From Sulfitobacter sabulilitoris (lineage in GTDB: Bacteria > Pseudomonadota > Alphaproteobacteria > Rhodobacterales > Rhodobacteraceae), in the NCBI RefSeq assembly GCF_005887615.1, contig NZ_VANS01000010.1, positions 1 to 45,613 of the forward strand: a stretch of DNA of 45,613 nt, given 5' to 3'. Shown one piece after another: positions 16,591 through 24,264 of the stretch. The notes beneath the pieces are model-generated. The model worked only from the letters and a program-made list of their open reading frames with translations, made no database searches and was not told the origin of the DNA. A program made the translations under genes and the position numbers. Position 1 is the first letter of the stretch, and every line of letters starts with the position of its first letter.

Positions 16591-18744
16591 TCAGCCCCTC
16601 GCATATTGCAGACGCGACGCATCCCGGTGCGATTGAAGCCGCGACCGCCACGCGCTGCGCAGCCTGTCCTTCCAGCGGTCGAAACCGGTGGGGTTCACGA
16701 CCCGGTCGGCCTGGTAGAACGACGGGCAGAGCACGGCGGCGTCCGCGACCTCGCCACAATTGCCGCAGCCGACACAGGTTTCGTCGATGTGGGCGATGGG
16801 GTCGTCGCGCAGCGGGTCGCCCGTGTATTTTAGCGTCAGCGACGGGCACCCCGACAGCCGGATGCAGGCGTGATCGCCGGTGCAGATTTCGTCGTCTATG
16901 CCGAATTTGGGCACCACCATCCTCTTGCCGTCGGCCATCGCCTTTGCGCGCTGCGGCTTTTCGCGGCGCTGCTTGTTGAGCATGCATTCGGAACTGGCGA
17001 TGATCACCTTCGGCCCCGTCTCCGCCGTGGTCAGCGCCTCCTTGAGGGTGTCGCGCACGCGGGCCACATCATAGGTACGATCGATCTGGCGCACCCAGTT
17101 GACCCCCATCCCGCGCACCGCCTTTTCAATCGGGTGATTGGTCGATTTCGTCCGGTTGAAGGCGCGGCTCGACAAGACGTCCTGCCCGCCGGTGGCCGCG
17201 GAATAATAATTGTCCACGATGATGATGACCCCATCGTTTTGATTGAACACCGCATTGCCGATCGAAGACGTCAGACCGTTGTGCCAGAACCCGCCATCCC
17301 CGATGAAGGAAATCGACCTCCGGTTCGCCGCGCTGTCGTTGAACGCCGACGCGCTGGCCGGCCCAAGGCCGTAGCCCATCGTCGTGGCGCCCAGGTTGAA
17401 GGGCGGCATGATCTGAAACAGGTGGCAGCCGATATCGCTGGAAATGTGATGCTGGCCCAGCTCCTGCTCAACCAGTTTGGTCGCGGCCATGATCGGCCGT
17501 TCCGGACACCCGGTGCAGAACCCCGGCGGGCGCCCCGGCACGACGTCGGCCAGCCCGGCCAGTTCGGTGGGAACCGGTGCCGCGTTGGGCGCGATGTCCT
17601 GCGCCGACAACAGATCGGGGGCGTGATCGCGGAAAAACCGCCGCAGCCCGTCCAGCATGACCTGGCCGGTGTATTCCCCCGCCATCGGCAGCAGGTCCTT
17701 GCCCAACAGCCTGGTCCGGGCCCCTGCCCGGTGCAGCATCGCGCCAAAGGCCTGCGCGATATAGTCCGGCTGACCTTCCTCGACCATCAGCACCGCGTCC
17801 TTCCCCTTGCAGAACGCCAGGAACTCGTCCTCGATCAGAGGATAGGTCACGTTGAGACAGTAGATATCGACATCGCCCTCGCCATAATCATCGGCCAACC
17901 CCAGCCGCTGCAACGCGCGCACGACGCCGTTGTACATGCCGCCCTGGCAGACGATGCCGACCTTGCCCGTCCCCGCGCCGAACCGTTCGTTCAGGCGATG
18001 CTCCTTCACGTATTGGATCGCGGCGGGCATGCGCTTGTTGATCTTGTCCTGTTCGTGCAGATACGAGGCGGGCGGCAATACGATCCGGTCGAGATCGCGC
18101 TTTGGCGCGTCCAGCGCATCCTTGACCGTCATCGGCGGGCGGATGTTGTCCTTGGCGGTAAAGGCGCCCGTGACGTGGCAGCACCGGATGCGCACCTGCA
18201 ACATTACCGGCGTGTTCGACGCCTCCGACAACTGGAATCCATGTTCGACCGCCTCCACGATCGACGGCAGATCGGGGCGCGGATCCAGCATCCAGACCTG
18301 CGACTTCATGCAAAAGGCGTGGCTGCGCTCCTGCATGATCGACGATCCCTCGCCATAATCCTCGCCCACGATCAGCAGCGCACCGCCGGTCACGCCGCCA
18401 CTGGCAAGGTTGGCCAGCGCATCCGACGCGACATTCGTGCCAACGGTCGATTTGAACGCCACCGCGCCGCGGATCGGGTAATTCACGCTCGCCGCCAGCA
18501 TCGCGGTCGCGGTCGCCTCCGACGCGCTGGCCTCGTAATGGACACCAAGTTCGCCCAGAATTTCCTGGCTGTCGGCCAGCACGTCCATCAGGTGGCTGAT
18601 CGGCGCGCCCTGATAGCCGCCCACGTACCCCACGCCCGATTGCAGCAACGCCTTGGTGATCGCCAGAATGCCCTCGCCCGCAAAGACGTCGCCCGCGCCA
18701 TAGCGCAGCATCTGGACTTCTTTCTTGAAGGACCGTTCAGCCAT
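16591..18744 (-). CDS. iorA: Indolepyruvate ferredoxin oxidoreductase, alpha-type TPP subunit
   Basis: A 717-residue thiamine-diphosphate enzyme subunit. Seen: the N-terminal pyruvate-oxidoreductase-type domain (GGYQGAPISHLMD), the TPP/metal motif GDGGFWHNGL...DNYYSAATGGQ around residues 490-530, and a C-terminal ferredoxin-like part. That part has one complete iron-sulfur motif, CVGCGNCGEV...CP, and one altered one, CTGDHACIRLSGCP, with three rather than four cysteines. The start has GGAG upstream. It is the first gene of the catabolic operon, behind a good sigma-70-like promoter. Archaeal IorA acts on indolepyruvate; phenylglyoxylate-type relatives act on arylglyoxylates, so the substrate here is open. 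Confidence 0.92.
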   Translation of the reverse strand: MAERSFKKEVQMLRYGAGDVFAGEGILAITKALLQSGVGYVGGYQGAPISHLMDVLADSQEILGELGVHYEASASEATATAMLAASVNYPIRGAVAFKSTVGTNVASDALANLASGGVTGGALLIVGEDYGEGSSIMQERSHAFCMKSQVWMLDPRPDLPSIVEAVEHGFQLSEASNTPVMLQVRIRCCHVTGAFTAKDNIRPPMTVKDALDAPKRDLDRIVLPPASYLHEQDKINKRMPAAIQYVKEHRLNERFGAGTGKVGIVCQGGMYNGVVRALQRLGLADDYGEGDVDIYCLNVTYPLIEDEFLAFCKGKDAVLMVEEGQPDYIAQAFGAMLHRAGARTRLLGKDLLPMAGEYTGQVMLDGLRRFFRDHAPDLLSAQDIAPNAAPVPTELAGLADVVPGRPPGFCTGCPERPIMAATKLVEQELGQHHISSDIGCHLFQIMPPFNLGATTMGYGLGPASASAFNDSAANRRSISFIGDGGFWHNGLTSSIGNAVFNQNDGVIIIVDNYYSAATGGQDVLSSRAFNRTKSTNHPIEKAVRGMGVNWVRQIDRTYDVARVRDTLKEALTTAETGPKVIIASSECMLNKQRREKPQRAKAMADGKRMVVPKFGIDDEICTGDHACIRLSGCPSLTLKYTGDPLRDDPIAHIDETCVGCGNCGEVADAAVLCPSFYQADRVVNPTGFDRWKDRLRSAWRSRLQSHRDASRLQYARG

Positions 18745-18784
18745 GGGACACTCCGATTCGGAACTGGATCAATATACTTGCATT

Positions 18785-18815
18785 TGCATATTAATCATCC
18801 CGCGAGGTCCGTCAA
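18785..18815 (-). promoter_or_regulatory. Promoter and probable MarR operator of the iorA operon
   Basis: On the minus strand TTGACG (18810-18815) and TAATAT (18788-18793) are separated by 16 bp and lie about 45 bp before the iorA start. The plus-strand 9-mer TGCATATTA (18785-18793) covers the -10 element, and nearly the same word, TGCATACTA, occurs at 19385-19393 upstream of the neighbouring marR gene. This suggests one MarR protein acting at both sites. Confidence 0.55.
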
Positions 18816-18840
18816 CACGGGCGTGACCCAAAGCCGCGTA

Positions 18841-19329
18841 TCAGATCGGATTGACCCGGATATTGTGCAGCATCGTGATAAGCGTCGCCATGAAATGCGC
18901 CCGGTCGCGGGGCGAAATGCCCTTGAACATGCGGGCCTCAGCCGCTGACAAGGCGGGCCAGATCTGTTCGAACCGATGGCGGCCCGCGGCGGTCAGGTAA
19001 ATCCGGCGCGCACGGCTGTCCTTTTCATCGGCGCGGCGCTGAATCCATCCCGCCTCTTCCATCTGATCGAGCGTGCGGCTCATCGTCGATTGCTCGGCCA
19101 CCGCGAACACCGACAATTCATTGACCATCAGGCCGTCCTCGACCGACAGCACCGCAAGGATGCGCATCTTGGGCGTCGTCAGATCGACCGCCGCAAGATC
19201 GTCGCGCACGCTGGCATTGTAGCGCCCCATGATCCGGTTCATCAGATAGGGCGCAAACCCTTCCAGCCCGACCTCCGCCAGACTGGGGATCGGGGCATCG
19301 ATGGTTTTTGTGGGCGCCGCGTTCTTCAC
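18841..19329 (-). CDS. MarR-family regulator upstream of iorA
   Basis: A 162-residue winged-helix regulator: LTTPKMRILAVLSVEDGL, helix-turn-helix LSVFAVAEQSTMSRTLDQMEEAG, wing DEKDSRARRIYLTAAG. The start is GTG at 19329 with AAGGTG six bases upstream; the frame remains open further upstream but that part has no MarR homology. It lies in tandem 96 bp before iorA, with the operon promoter between them, and shares an operator-like 9-mer with it. It is the best candidate for the main ligand-responsive regulator of the catabolic operon. Confidence 0.9.
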   Translation of the reverse strand: MKNAAPTKTIDAPIPSLAEVGLEGFAPYLMNRIMGRYNASVRDDLAAVDLTTPKMRILAVLSVEDGLMVNELSVFAVAEQSTMSRTLDQMEEAGWIQRRADEKDSRARRIYLTAAGRHRFEQIWPALSAAEARMFKGISPRDRAHFMATLITMLHNIRVNPI

Positions 19330-19384
19330 TGTGTTCACCTTACATCGTACTGGTCGAAAGAAAACCTGGTCCTGCATCTGCTGG

Positions 19385-19393
19385 TGCATACTA
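19385..19393. promoter_or_regulatory. Second copy of the MarR operator-like 9-mer
   Basis: TGCATACTA, 56 bp upstream of the marR start codon, differs by one base from TGCATATTA at the iorA promoter. On the minus strand it contains TAGTAT, a possible -10 element, so its position relative to the promoter is the same as at iorA. Autorepression is inferred. Confidence 0.35.
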
Positions 19394-19579
19394 TCCGCGA
19401 ACGCTCGTCGGTGAAACAACCCGTCTCTTGGCGCGGGACTGGACATTCCCCGACCCGCAGGCGCATGGCCAAAAATCGCAAAACAGCCTGAACAGAGACT
19501 GTATTCGGCCACGCCCCTCGGCGACTCTCGGCAGCAATGCCCGCCTGCTGCGCCGATGCGCCACATGATAAATTGGTCC

Positions 19580-20275
19580 TCAACAGGTGATCAGCAGCCT
19601 GTCAAATGGCCCGAGCTCTTCTTCCAACGCCAAAGACAGTGGCCGCGACAACCGCTGCTCGACGAACTGCCCCACGAAACGGCTTGGGGCACGCAGGGTC
19701 ACGACCCCCCCGCTTTGGCCGACGAACGACAATTTGGCGTACCAGTTGCGCAGATTGGCCGGGTCGCTGCGCGCCAGATGTTCAAGCACGCTGCGCCAGG
19801 TTCCCTTTTCGGGCAGGGCCGCATCGTCGGGGGCGGTGTTGCGCGTGTCGAAATCGAACTTGACGACATTGGCCGCCACCGGCTCCGAAAACCCGTCCAT
19901 ACGCGCCACGAAATCAGCACCGACCGCAGGCCACGTCGGTCGCGATAGCTCGGCAATCCGGGCCATGTTCAGACGGTAGGCCCCTACCCTGCCCCGCACG
20001 CCCTGCCGCCGGCAGACGATCAGACCGCGTTCAATCATCCGCCGCACTTCGCGTTTCACCGTGCGTTCGTTGACATTCCACATCCGCGCCATGTCCCGCT
20101 GCCCGACGCAGAATTCATCCAGTTTCCAATTGTAGCGCGCCGTCACCAGAGCCGCGAGGCGCAGCGCCGTGGTCTGCTCGGTCGGCGATCCGTGCAATGC
20201 CATCACGGTCAGCGCGGTTAGCAAGTCGTACTTCAACGATCCGGCCAGCGCGCCGGTCAATCGGGATTGTTCCAT
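19580..20275 (-). CDS. DnaA-like plasmid replication initiator
   Basis: A 231-residue protein. Its middle part carries a winged-helix DNA-binding region (DMARMWNVNERTVKREVRRM, about 61-80). Its C-terminal ~70 residues (WRSVLEHLARSDPANLRNWY, then VVTLRAPSRFVGQFVEQRL) closely resemble the N-terminal domain of chromosomal DnaA, which there recruits other proteins. This combination is the hallmark of the DnaA-like plasmid initiators described in Rhodobacterales, a class separate from RepABC, RepA and RepB types. It has no AAA+ ATPase domain, so it is not a chromosomal DnaA. It is divergent from parA across the probable origin. The start is the ATG at 20275, with a distant AGGA. Confidence 0.85.
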   Translation of the reverse strand: MEQSRLTGALAGSLKYDLLTALTVMALHGSPTEQTTALRLAALVTARYNWKLDEFCVGQRDMARMWNVNERTVKREVRRMIERGLIVCRRQGVRGRVGAYRLNMARIAELSRPTWPAVGADFVARMDGFSEPVAANVVKFDFDTRNTAPDDAALPEKGTWRSVLEHLARSDPANLRNWYAKLSFVGQSGGVVTLRAPSRFVGQFVEQRLSRPLSLALEEELGPFDRLLITC

Positions 20276-20455
20276 ACCGCAGTGATATCCTGCTGTTGCC
20301 TCGGTGTGACCTCTTGTCGGGCCGATTCTTTGATAGGATCAGATGGTCACGAAATCCCGTATTCTGTCAAGCGTACTGAATTTACAGGATTTGTTTACGA
20401 TCCACCAATCCAAATGAATATTTGTAGGTTTAATGGTTAAGGGGGACAGCATAAG

Positions 20456-20516
20456 TGTCACCGTATCAGCCGCCCTGTGTCACCAAAACGAGCCAATTCC
20501 GGAATTGGCTGTCACC
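20456..20516 (+). repeat. Three TGTCACC direct repeats (iteron-like)
   Basis: TGTCACC occurs at 20456-20462, 20478-20484 and 20510-20516. The first two start 22 bp apart, two helical turns, and are both GTGTCACC; the third abuts the 20-bp palindrome. They are short for iterons but are placed right beside the A+T-rich segment. Confidence 0.5.
20491..20510. promoter_or_regulatory. Perfect 20-bp palindrome in the origin/parA promoter region
   Basis: AGCCAATTCCGGAATTGGCT is an uninterrupted perfect palindrome 149 bp upstream of parA. It could be the operator of the ParA N-terminal helix-turn-helix domain, the initiator site, or a partition site. Confidence 0.6.
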
Positions 20517-20658
20517 CCATTCGATCCCTTGGGCGAACTCTCCGCTCCCGCTTTTTCGTTCCGACTTGCCTAATACGCGATTTCGGAAATTTCCATTTGG
20601 TAAATTCCGCGAAATCCCGTTATCCAGTGCATGAGGCAAAATAACGGGGCAACGAGCC

Positions 20659-21975
20659 ATGAGAGATCATCACGACCTTCAGGATATGAATGCGCGCAGC
20701 CTGACGCAACAGGCGGCAGTGCGTCGCGCGACCTTTTCCCCGGGAGAGGTCAAGGCGCTCAGGCCGTTCTCGATCTGGGAGATCAGCCAGTTCATGTTCG
20801 ACATTCCCGCCGACACGCTGCGCAAGAAACTGGCGGACGATCCGTCGCTGCCCCAGGGTGTGACGGAGGATGATGGGCGGCAGCGCTGGTTCACCCTGGA
20901 CGAGATCAACGAACTGCGCCGCCGGGCCCGGTTTCGCGGGCGGTCGCTGCTGCCGGAACGGCCCAAGGGGCGCGCGATGCGGGTCGCCGTGTCGAACTTC
21001 AAGGGCGGCGTCGGCAAGACCGTCGTGGCGCAGCATCTGGCCAATGCCGCCGCGCTCGACGGTTACCGCGTGCTCTGCGTCGATTTCGATCCGCAGGCGA
21101 CCCTGACCCATTCGATGGGCATTACCGAGGTCAAGGAGTGGAACACCGTCTGGGGCATCATGTGCCGCGACCTGTGCCGCGAGGCGGACCGGATCATGGA
21201 CGGCTACGACGACCCCGACGATTGCCCCTACCCTTCTTCGTCGGAGCTGCCCGAGGACGTGCGCAGCATCGGCGCGCAGCGATTCCAGGATTTCATCCAG
21301 CCGACCTGCTGGCCCACCATCGACATCATCCCAAGTTGCGCCAACGCGGCGTTTGTCGAATTCGCCAGCGCACAGTACCGCAGCCTGCACAAGGCCTGGT
21401 CGTTTTTTGGGTGCGTGGCGCGCTATCTCGACGAGTTGCCCGACGACCAATACGATCTGATCATCTTCGACTGCCCCCCCGCAATCGGGTATCAGTCTCT
21501 GAACGCTGCATTTGCGGCTGACATTCTCTATATCCCGTCCGGTCCGGGGTATTGGGAATACGACAGCACAACCAGCTACCTCGGGCAACTCGGCGATGCG
21601 ATGGAGGATATTTCGGACGGGTTTGCCGCAATGGCCAAAGACGCCGGCATCACCCTGCCCAAACAGTTCAGCGATGTGCGTCTGCTGATGACGCGGTTCG
21701 AAGGGACCAATCCGTTGCACAGCGCGATGATGGAAGCGTTTCGCAACGTCTTTGGCGCAGATGTCTGCCAGAACCCGATCGAGATGACCCGCGCGGTCGA
21801 ACAGTCGGGGCGCTTTCAGATGTCGGTCTACGAGCAGGACTATCGACAAATGACGCGCGAGACCTGGAAGCGCGCCCGGCAAAGTTTCGACCGGGCGTAT
21901 GATGAGTTCAAGCAGACCGTTCTGAGTGCATGGCGGGACGAGGCGGACATGAAACGCAAGGAGGCACGGGCATGA
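20659..21975 (+). CDS. parA: ParA/RepA-type plasmid partition ATPase
   Basis: A 438-residue ATPase that positions plasmid copies before division. The first ~105 residues form an extra DNA-binding part (FSIWEISQFMFDIPADTLRKKL, WFTLDEINELRRRARFRG), as in type Ia ParA proteins that repress their own promoter. Then comes the deviant Walker A motif KGGVGKTVV (114-122), the A' motif VDFDPQATLT and the Walker B segment LIIFDCPPAIGYQS. It overlaps parB by 4 bp (ATGA). The start follows only a weak ribosome site (ACGAG). Its direction, divergent from the initiator gene, makes the region between them the shared control region. Confidence 0.93.
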   Translation: MRDHHDLQDMNARSLTQQAAVRRATFSPGEVKALRPFSIWEISQFMFDIPADTLRKKLADDPSLPQGVTEDDGRQRWFTLDEINELRRRARFRGRSLLPERPKGRAMRVAVSNFKGGVGKTVVAQHLANAAALDGYRVLCVDFDPQATLTHSMGITEVKEWNTVWGIMCRDLCREADRIMDGYDDPDDCPYPSSSELPEDVRSIGAQRFQDFIQPTCWPTIDIIPSCANAAFVEFASAQYRSLHKAWSFFGCVARYLDELPDDQYDLIIFDCPPAIGYQSLNAAFAADILYIPSGPGYWEYDSTTSYLGQLGDAMEDISDGFAAMAKDAGITLPKQFSDVRLLMTRFEGTNPLHSAMMEAFRNVFGADVCQNPIEMTRAVEQSGRFQMSVYEQDYRQMTRETWKRARQSFDRAYDEFKQTVLSAWRDEADMKRKEARA

Positions 21976-23048
21976 CGCAGAAGAACAAATTCGGCTTTGC
22001 GCCGATTGAAACCAAATCAGAGATCCGGCCGAGAGAGCGCGCGGTCGGCCCGATGGGGGCAGCGGTGCGCGAGGCGGCCGAAAGCCTGACCGAGGCGACG
22101 GAGGCGAAGGTCGAGTTGCGCCGTCGCAACGCCGAGGACGCCAAGGCGTTCCGCGCCGCATCCGAAGAGGGGCGGGTCCTGCACGCGCTGCCACTGGTCG
22201 AGATCGCCACCGACGATCTGCCCCGCGACCGGCTGGAGCTTGAGGCGGTGGCGGCGTCGGACGCTATGGAAGAGCTCAAGACATCCATTCGCGCGCGGGG
22301 CCAGAAAGAGCCGGTCGAAGTGTATCGCGGTGCCGATGGGCGCTACCAGCTCAAGAAGGGGTGGCGACGCCTGACGGCGCTTGGCCAGTTGTTCGACGAG
22401 ACCGGCGAGAGCCGCTTTGCGACGGTGATCGCTCGGGTGGAGCAGGGCGAGGCCGACCGCCTCGCGCGCTATATCGACATGGTCGAGGAGAACGTGGTCC
22501 GCGAGGATCTGAGCTTTGCCGAGATGGCGCAGGTGGCGATCACCGCTGCCGCCGATCCGGCGCTTGAGGGCGAGGACGTCGAGGCGTTGATCAAGCGGCT
22601 TTACGGGTCGCTGCACAAGATGAAGCGGTCGTATATTCGCAGCTTCGCGTTTCTTCTGGACAGCCTTGGCAGCGCCCTGCGTTATCCCCGAGAGGTATCG
22701 CGCAATCTGGGGGTTGAGGTCGCGCGGCTGCTGAAGTCGGGGCAGGGGGATGCGGAGCAGCTTCGTCGCGACCTGTCGCAGGCGGCATCGCCCGAAGATC
22801 AGGCGCGCATTCTGGCGGCGTTCGTGGCCGGCGCGGGCAAGCCGGCCGCGAGCCCGCGCAAGACGTCCAAGCAGGAGAAATACGAATTTCGCGTGGGTCA
22901 GACCAAGGTGACTGCCCGCCGCGGAGAGTGCCGCATCCTGGGCAAGCAGGATTACGCATCGGTGCCGCGCGACCGGCTTGAGCGCGCGATCCGGGCCTTT
23001 GAAAAGGCGCTGGAGGAGGAAAGTAACCCGCGGATTACCTCGCTGTGA
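21972..23048 (+). CDS. parB: ParB/RepB-type partition protein
   Basis: A 358-residue centromere-binding protein. The N-terminal nuclease/CTPase-like region holds the ParB box-type sequence SIRARGQKEPVEVYRG and the GWRRLTALGQL segment; the central ENVVREDLSFAEMAQVAI leads into the helix-turn-helix part; the C-terminus (about 300-358) is the dimerisation tail. The start at 21972 has AAGGAGG upstream and overlaps the parA stop. Two 16-bp palindromes, one inside the last codons and one just after the stop, are probable binding sites for this protein. Confidence 0.92.
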   Translation: MTQKNKFGFAPIETKSEIRPRERAVGPMGAAVREAAESLTEATEAKVELRRRNAEDAKAFRAASEEGRVLHALPLVEIATDDLPRDRLELEAVAASDAMEELKTSIRARGQKEPVEVYRGADGRYQLKKGWRRLTALGQLFDETGESRFATVIARVEQGEADRLARYIDMVEENVVREDLSFAEMAQVAITAAADPALEGEDVEALIKRLYGSLHKMKRSYIRSFAFLLDSLGSALRYPREVSRNLGVEVARLLKSGQGDAEQLRRDLSQAASPEDQARILAAFVAGAGKPAASPRKTSKQEKYEFRVGQTKVTARRGECRILGKQDYASVPRDRLERAIRAFEKALEEESNPRITSL

Positions 23049-23087
23049 GTTTTGGGCGGTAACCCGTGGGTTACATTTGAAAGTAAC
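23023..23087. promoter_or_regulatory. Candidate parS centromere: two 16-bp palindromes and a half site
   Basis: GTAACCCGCGGATTAC at 23023-23038 lies inside the end of parB, and GTAACCCGTGGGTTAC at 23059-23074 lies just after its stop, 36 bp apart. Arms are 7 bp with a 2-bp centre. A further half site, AAGTAAC, follows at 23081-23087. The 16-bp palindrome length matches known ParB sites, and the position beside parB is common for plasmid centromeres. I saw no other copies while reading, but have not scanned exhaustively. Confidence 0.65.
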
Positions 23088-23288
23088 AATAATATCATGT
23101 GCTTAACGTCAATTTTCGGCTTTGGCGCCCGGGCTGTTCCGGTCGGGGTTCCGCCTGTCCGGCGGCCGCTTTTGGGTCAAGTCACTGGCTATCGGCGGGA
23201 AATCAACGCATGTCTGTGCCCGACCCTTGATGACGCGCGAGGCTGGCATGACAGATGACTTACGATCCCCTGCGCGGGCGTGGACGAC

Positions 23289-24257
23289 ATGACGCTGCGG
23301 CGCTGTCATGCCGTCGTCATCGGCCGCAACGAAGGTGCGCGGCTGGTGGCTTGCCTGACCGCCCTGCGCGGGCAGGTCGCGCGGATCATCTATGTCGACA
23401 GCGGGTCGCGCGACGACAGCGTCGTGCAGGCGCGCGCGCTGGGGGCGGAGGTTGTCGCGCTGGACATGACGCGGCCCTTCACGGCGGCGCGGGCCCGGAA
23501 CGCCGGGCTGGCGATGTTGGCGCAGGACGATGCCGGGTTCGTTCAGATGATCGATGGCGATTGCGTTCTGCGCGACGGATGGATAGAGGCCGCAACCGCG
23601 TTTCTCGTTGCGCATCCGGATGTTGCCGTGGTGTGTGGCCGACGCCGCGAGCGGCACCCGGAAGCGTCGATCTACAACCGGTTGTGCGACCTGGAATGGG
23701 ACACCGCGACGGGCGAGGCGACGGCCTGCGGCGGCGATGCGTTGATGCGACTGGACGCGGTGCGCGCGGTGGGCGGATACCGCGACGACCTGATCGCCGG
23801 CGAAGAACCGGAATTGTGCCTGCGACTGCGGCGCGCGGGCTGGCGAATCTGGCGAATGGGTGCCGAGATGACCCTGCATGACGCACAGATGACCCGCTTT
23901 GCTCAGTGGTGGCGGCGCAGTCGCAGGGCGGGCCACGCGTTTGCCGAAGGGGCGTTCCTGCATGGCAAAGCTGCCGAGCGGCACTGGGTGGCCGAGGCGC
24001 GGCGCAGCCTGTTCTGGGGGGTGGGCCTGCCGCTTGGTATCGCGGGTCTGGCCGTTGCGCTGTCGCCCTGGGCGCTTTTGCTGCTGTCGATCTATCCGGC
24101 CCAGATCATGCGCCTGGCGCGACGGTCACGGCAGGCGGGGGGCTGGCCCGCGGCGGCGTTCACGGTCCTGGGCAAATTCGCCGAAGCGGATGGCGCGCTG
24201 CGCTATCATCTTGGCCGCATGTTGCGGCGGCGTTCGGGGTTGATCGAATACAAATGA
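23289..24257 (+). CDS. GT2-family glycosyltransferase
   Basis: A 322-residue inverting glycosyltransferase with the GT-A fold: HAVVIGRNEGARLVACL at the start, DSGSRDDSV for nucleotide binding, MIDGDCVL as the metal-binding DxD-like segment (DGD), and GEEPELCLRLRRAGW as the acceptor/base region. The C-terminal ~90 residues hold two hydrophobic segments (GVGLPLGIAGLAVALSP, LLLLSIYPAQIM), so it is membrane-bound. The start is uncertain: ATG 23289 or GTG 23280, neither with a strong ribosome site. It belongs to the polysaccharide gene group that begins right after the partition module. Confidence 0.88.
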   Translation: MTLRRCHAVVIGRNEGARLVACLTALRGQVARIIYVDSGSRDDSVVQARALGAEVVALDMTRPFTAARARNAGLAMLAQDDAGFVQMIDGDCVLRDGWIEAATAFLVAHPDVAVVCGRRRERHPEASIYNRLCDLEWDTATGEATACGGDALMRLDAVRAVGGYRDDLIAGEEPELCLRLRRAGWRIWRMGAEMTLHDAQMTRFAQWWRRSRRAGHAFAEGAFLHGKAAERHWVAEARRSLFWGVGLPLGIAGLAVALSPWALLLLSIYPAQIMRLARRSRQAGGWPAAAFTVLGKFAEADGALRYHLGRMLRRRSGLIEYK

Positions 24258-24264
24258 TCCGCTG

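Larger units (their letters stand above)
20350..20620. repeat. Two 11-bp direct repeats CGAAATCCCGT bracketing the origin
   Basis: The word CGAAATCCCGT occurs at 20350-20360 and again at 20610-20620, 260 bp apart, near the two edges of the gene-free origin region. They may be binding sites for the initiator or ParA. Confidence 0.55.
20276..20658. other. Probable replication origin and control region
   Basis: This 383-bp gene-free stretch lies between the divergent initiator and parA genes. It holds an A+T-rich segment (about 20373-20440, a likely DNA-unwinding element), three TGTCACC repeats, a perfect 20-bp palindrome (20491-20510), two copies of CGAAATCCCGT that bracket the region, the 10-bp palindrome GGAAATTTCC (20585-20594) and one weak DnaA-box-like word TTATCCAGT (20620-20628, seven of nine bases). 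The set is what an origin plus the rep/par promoter region should contain. Function has been inferred from position and composition. Confidence 0.7.
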
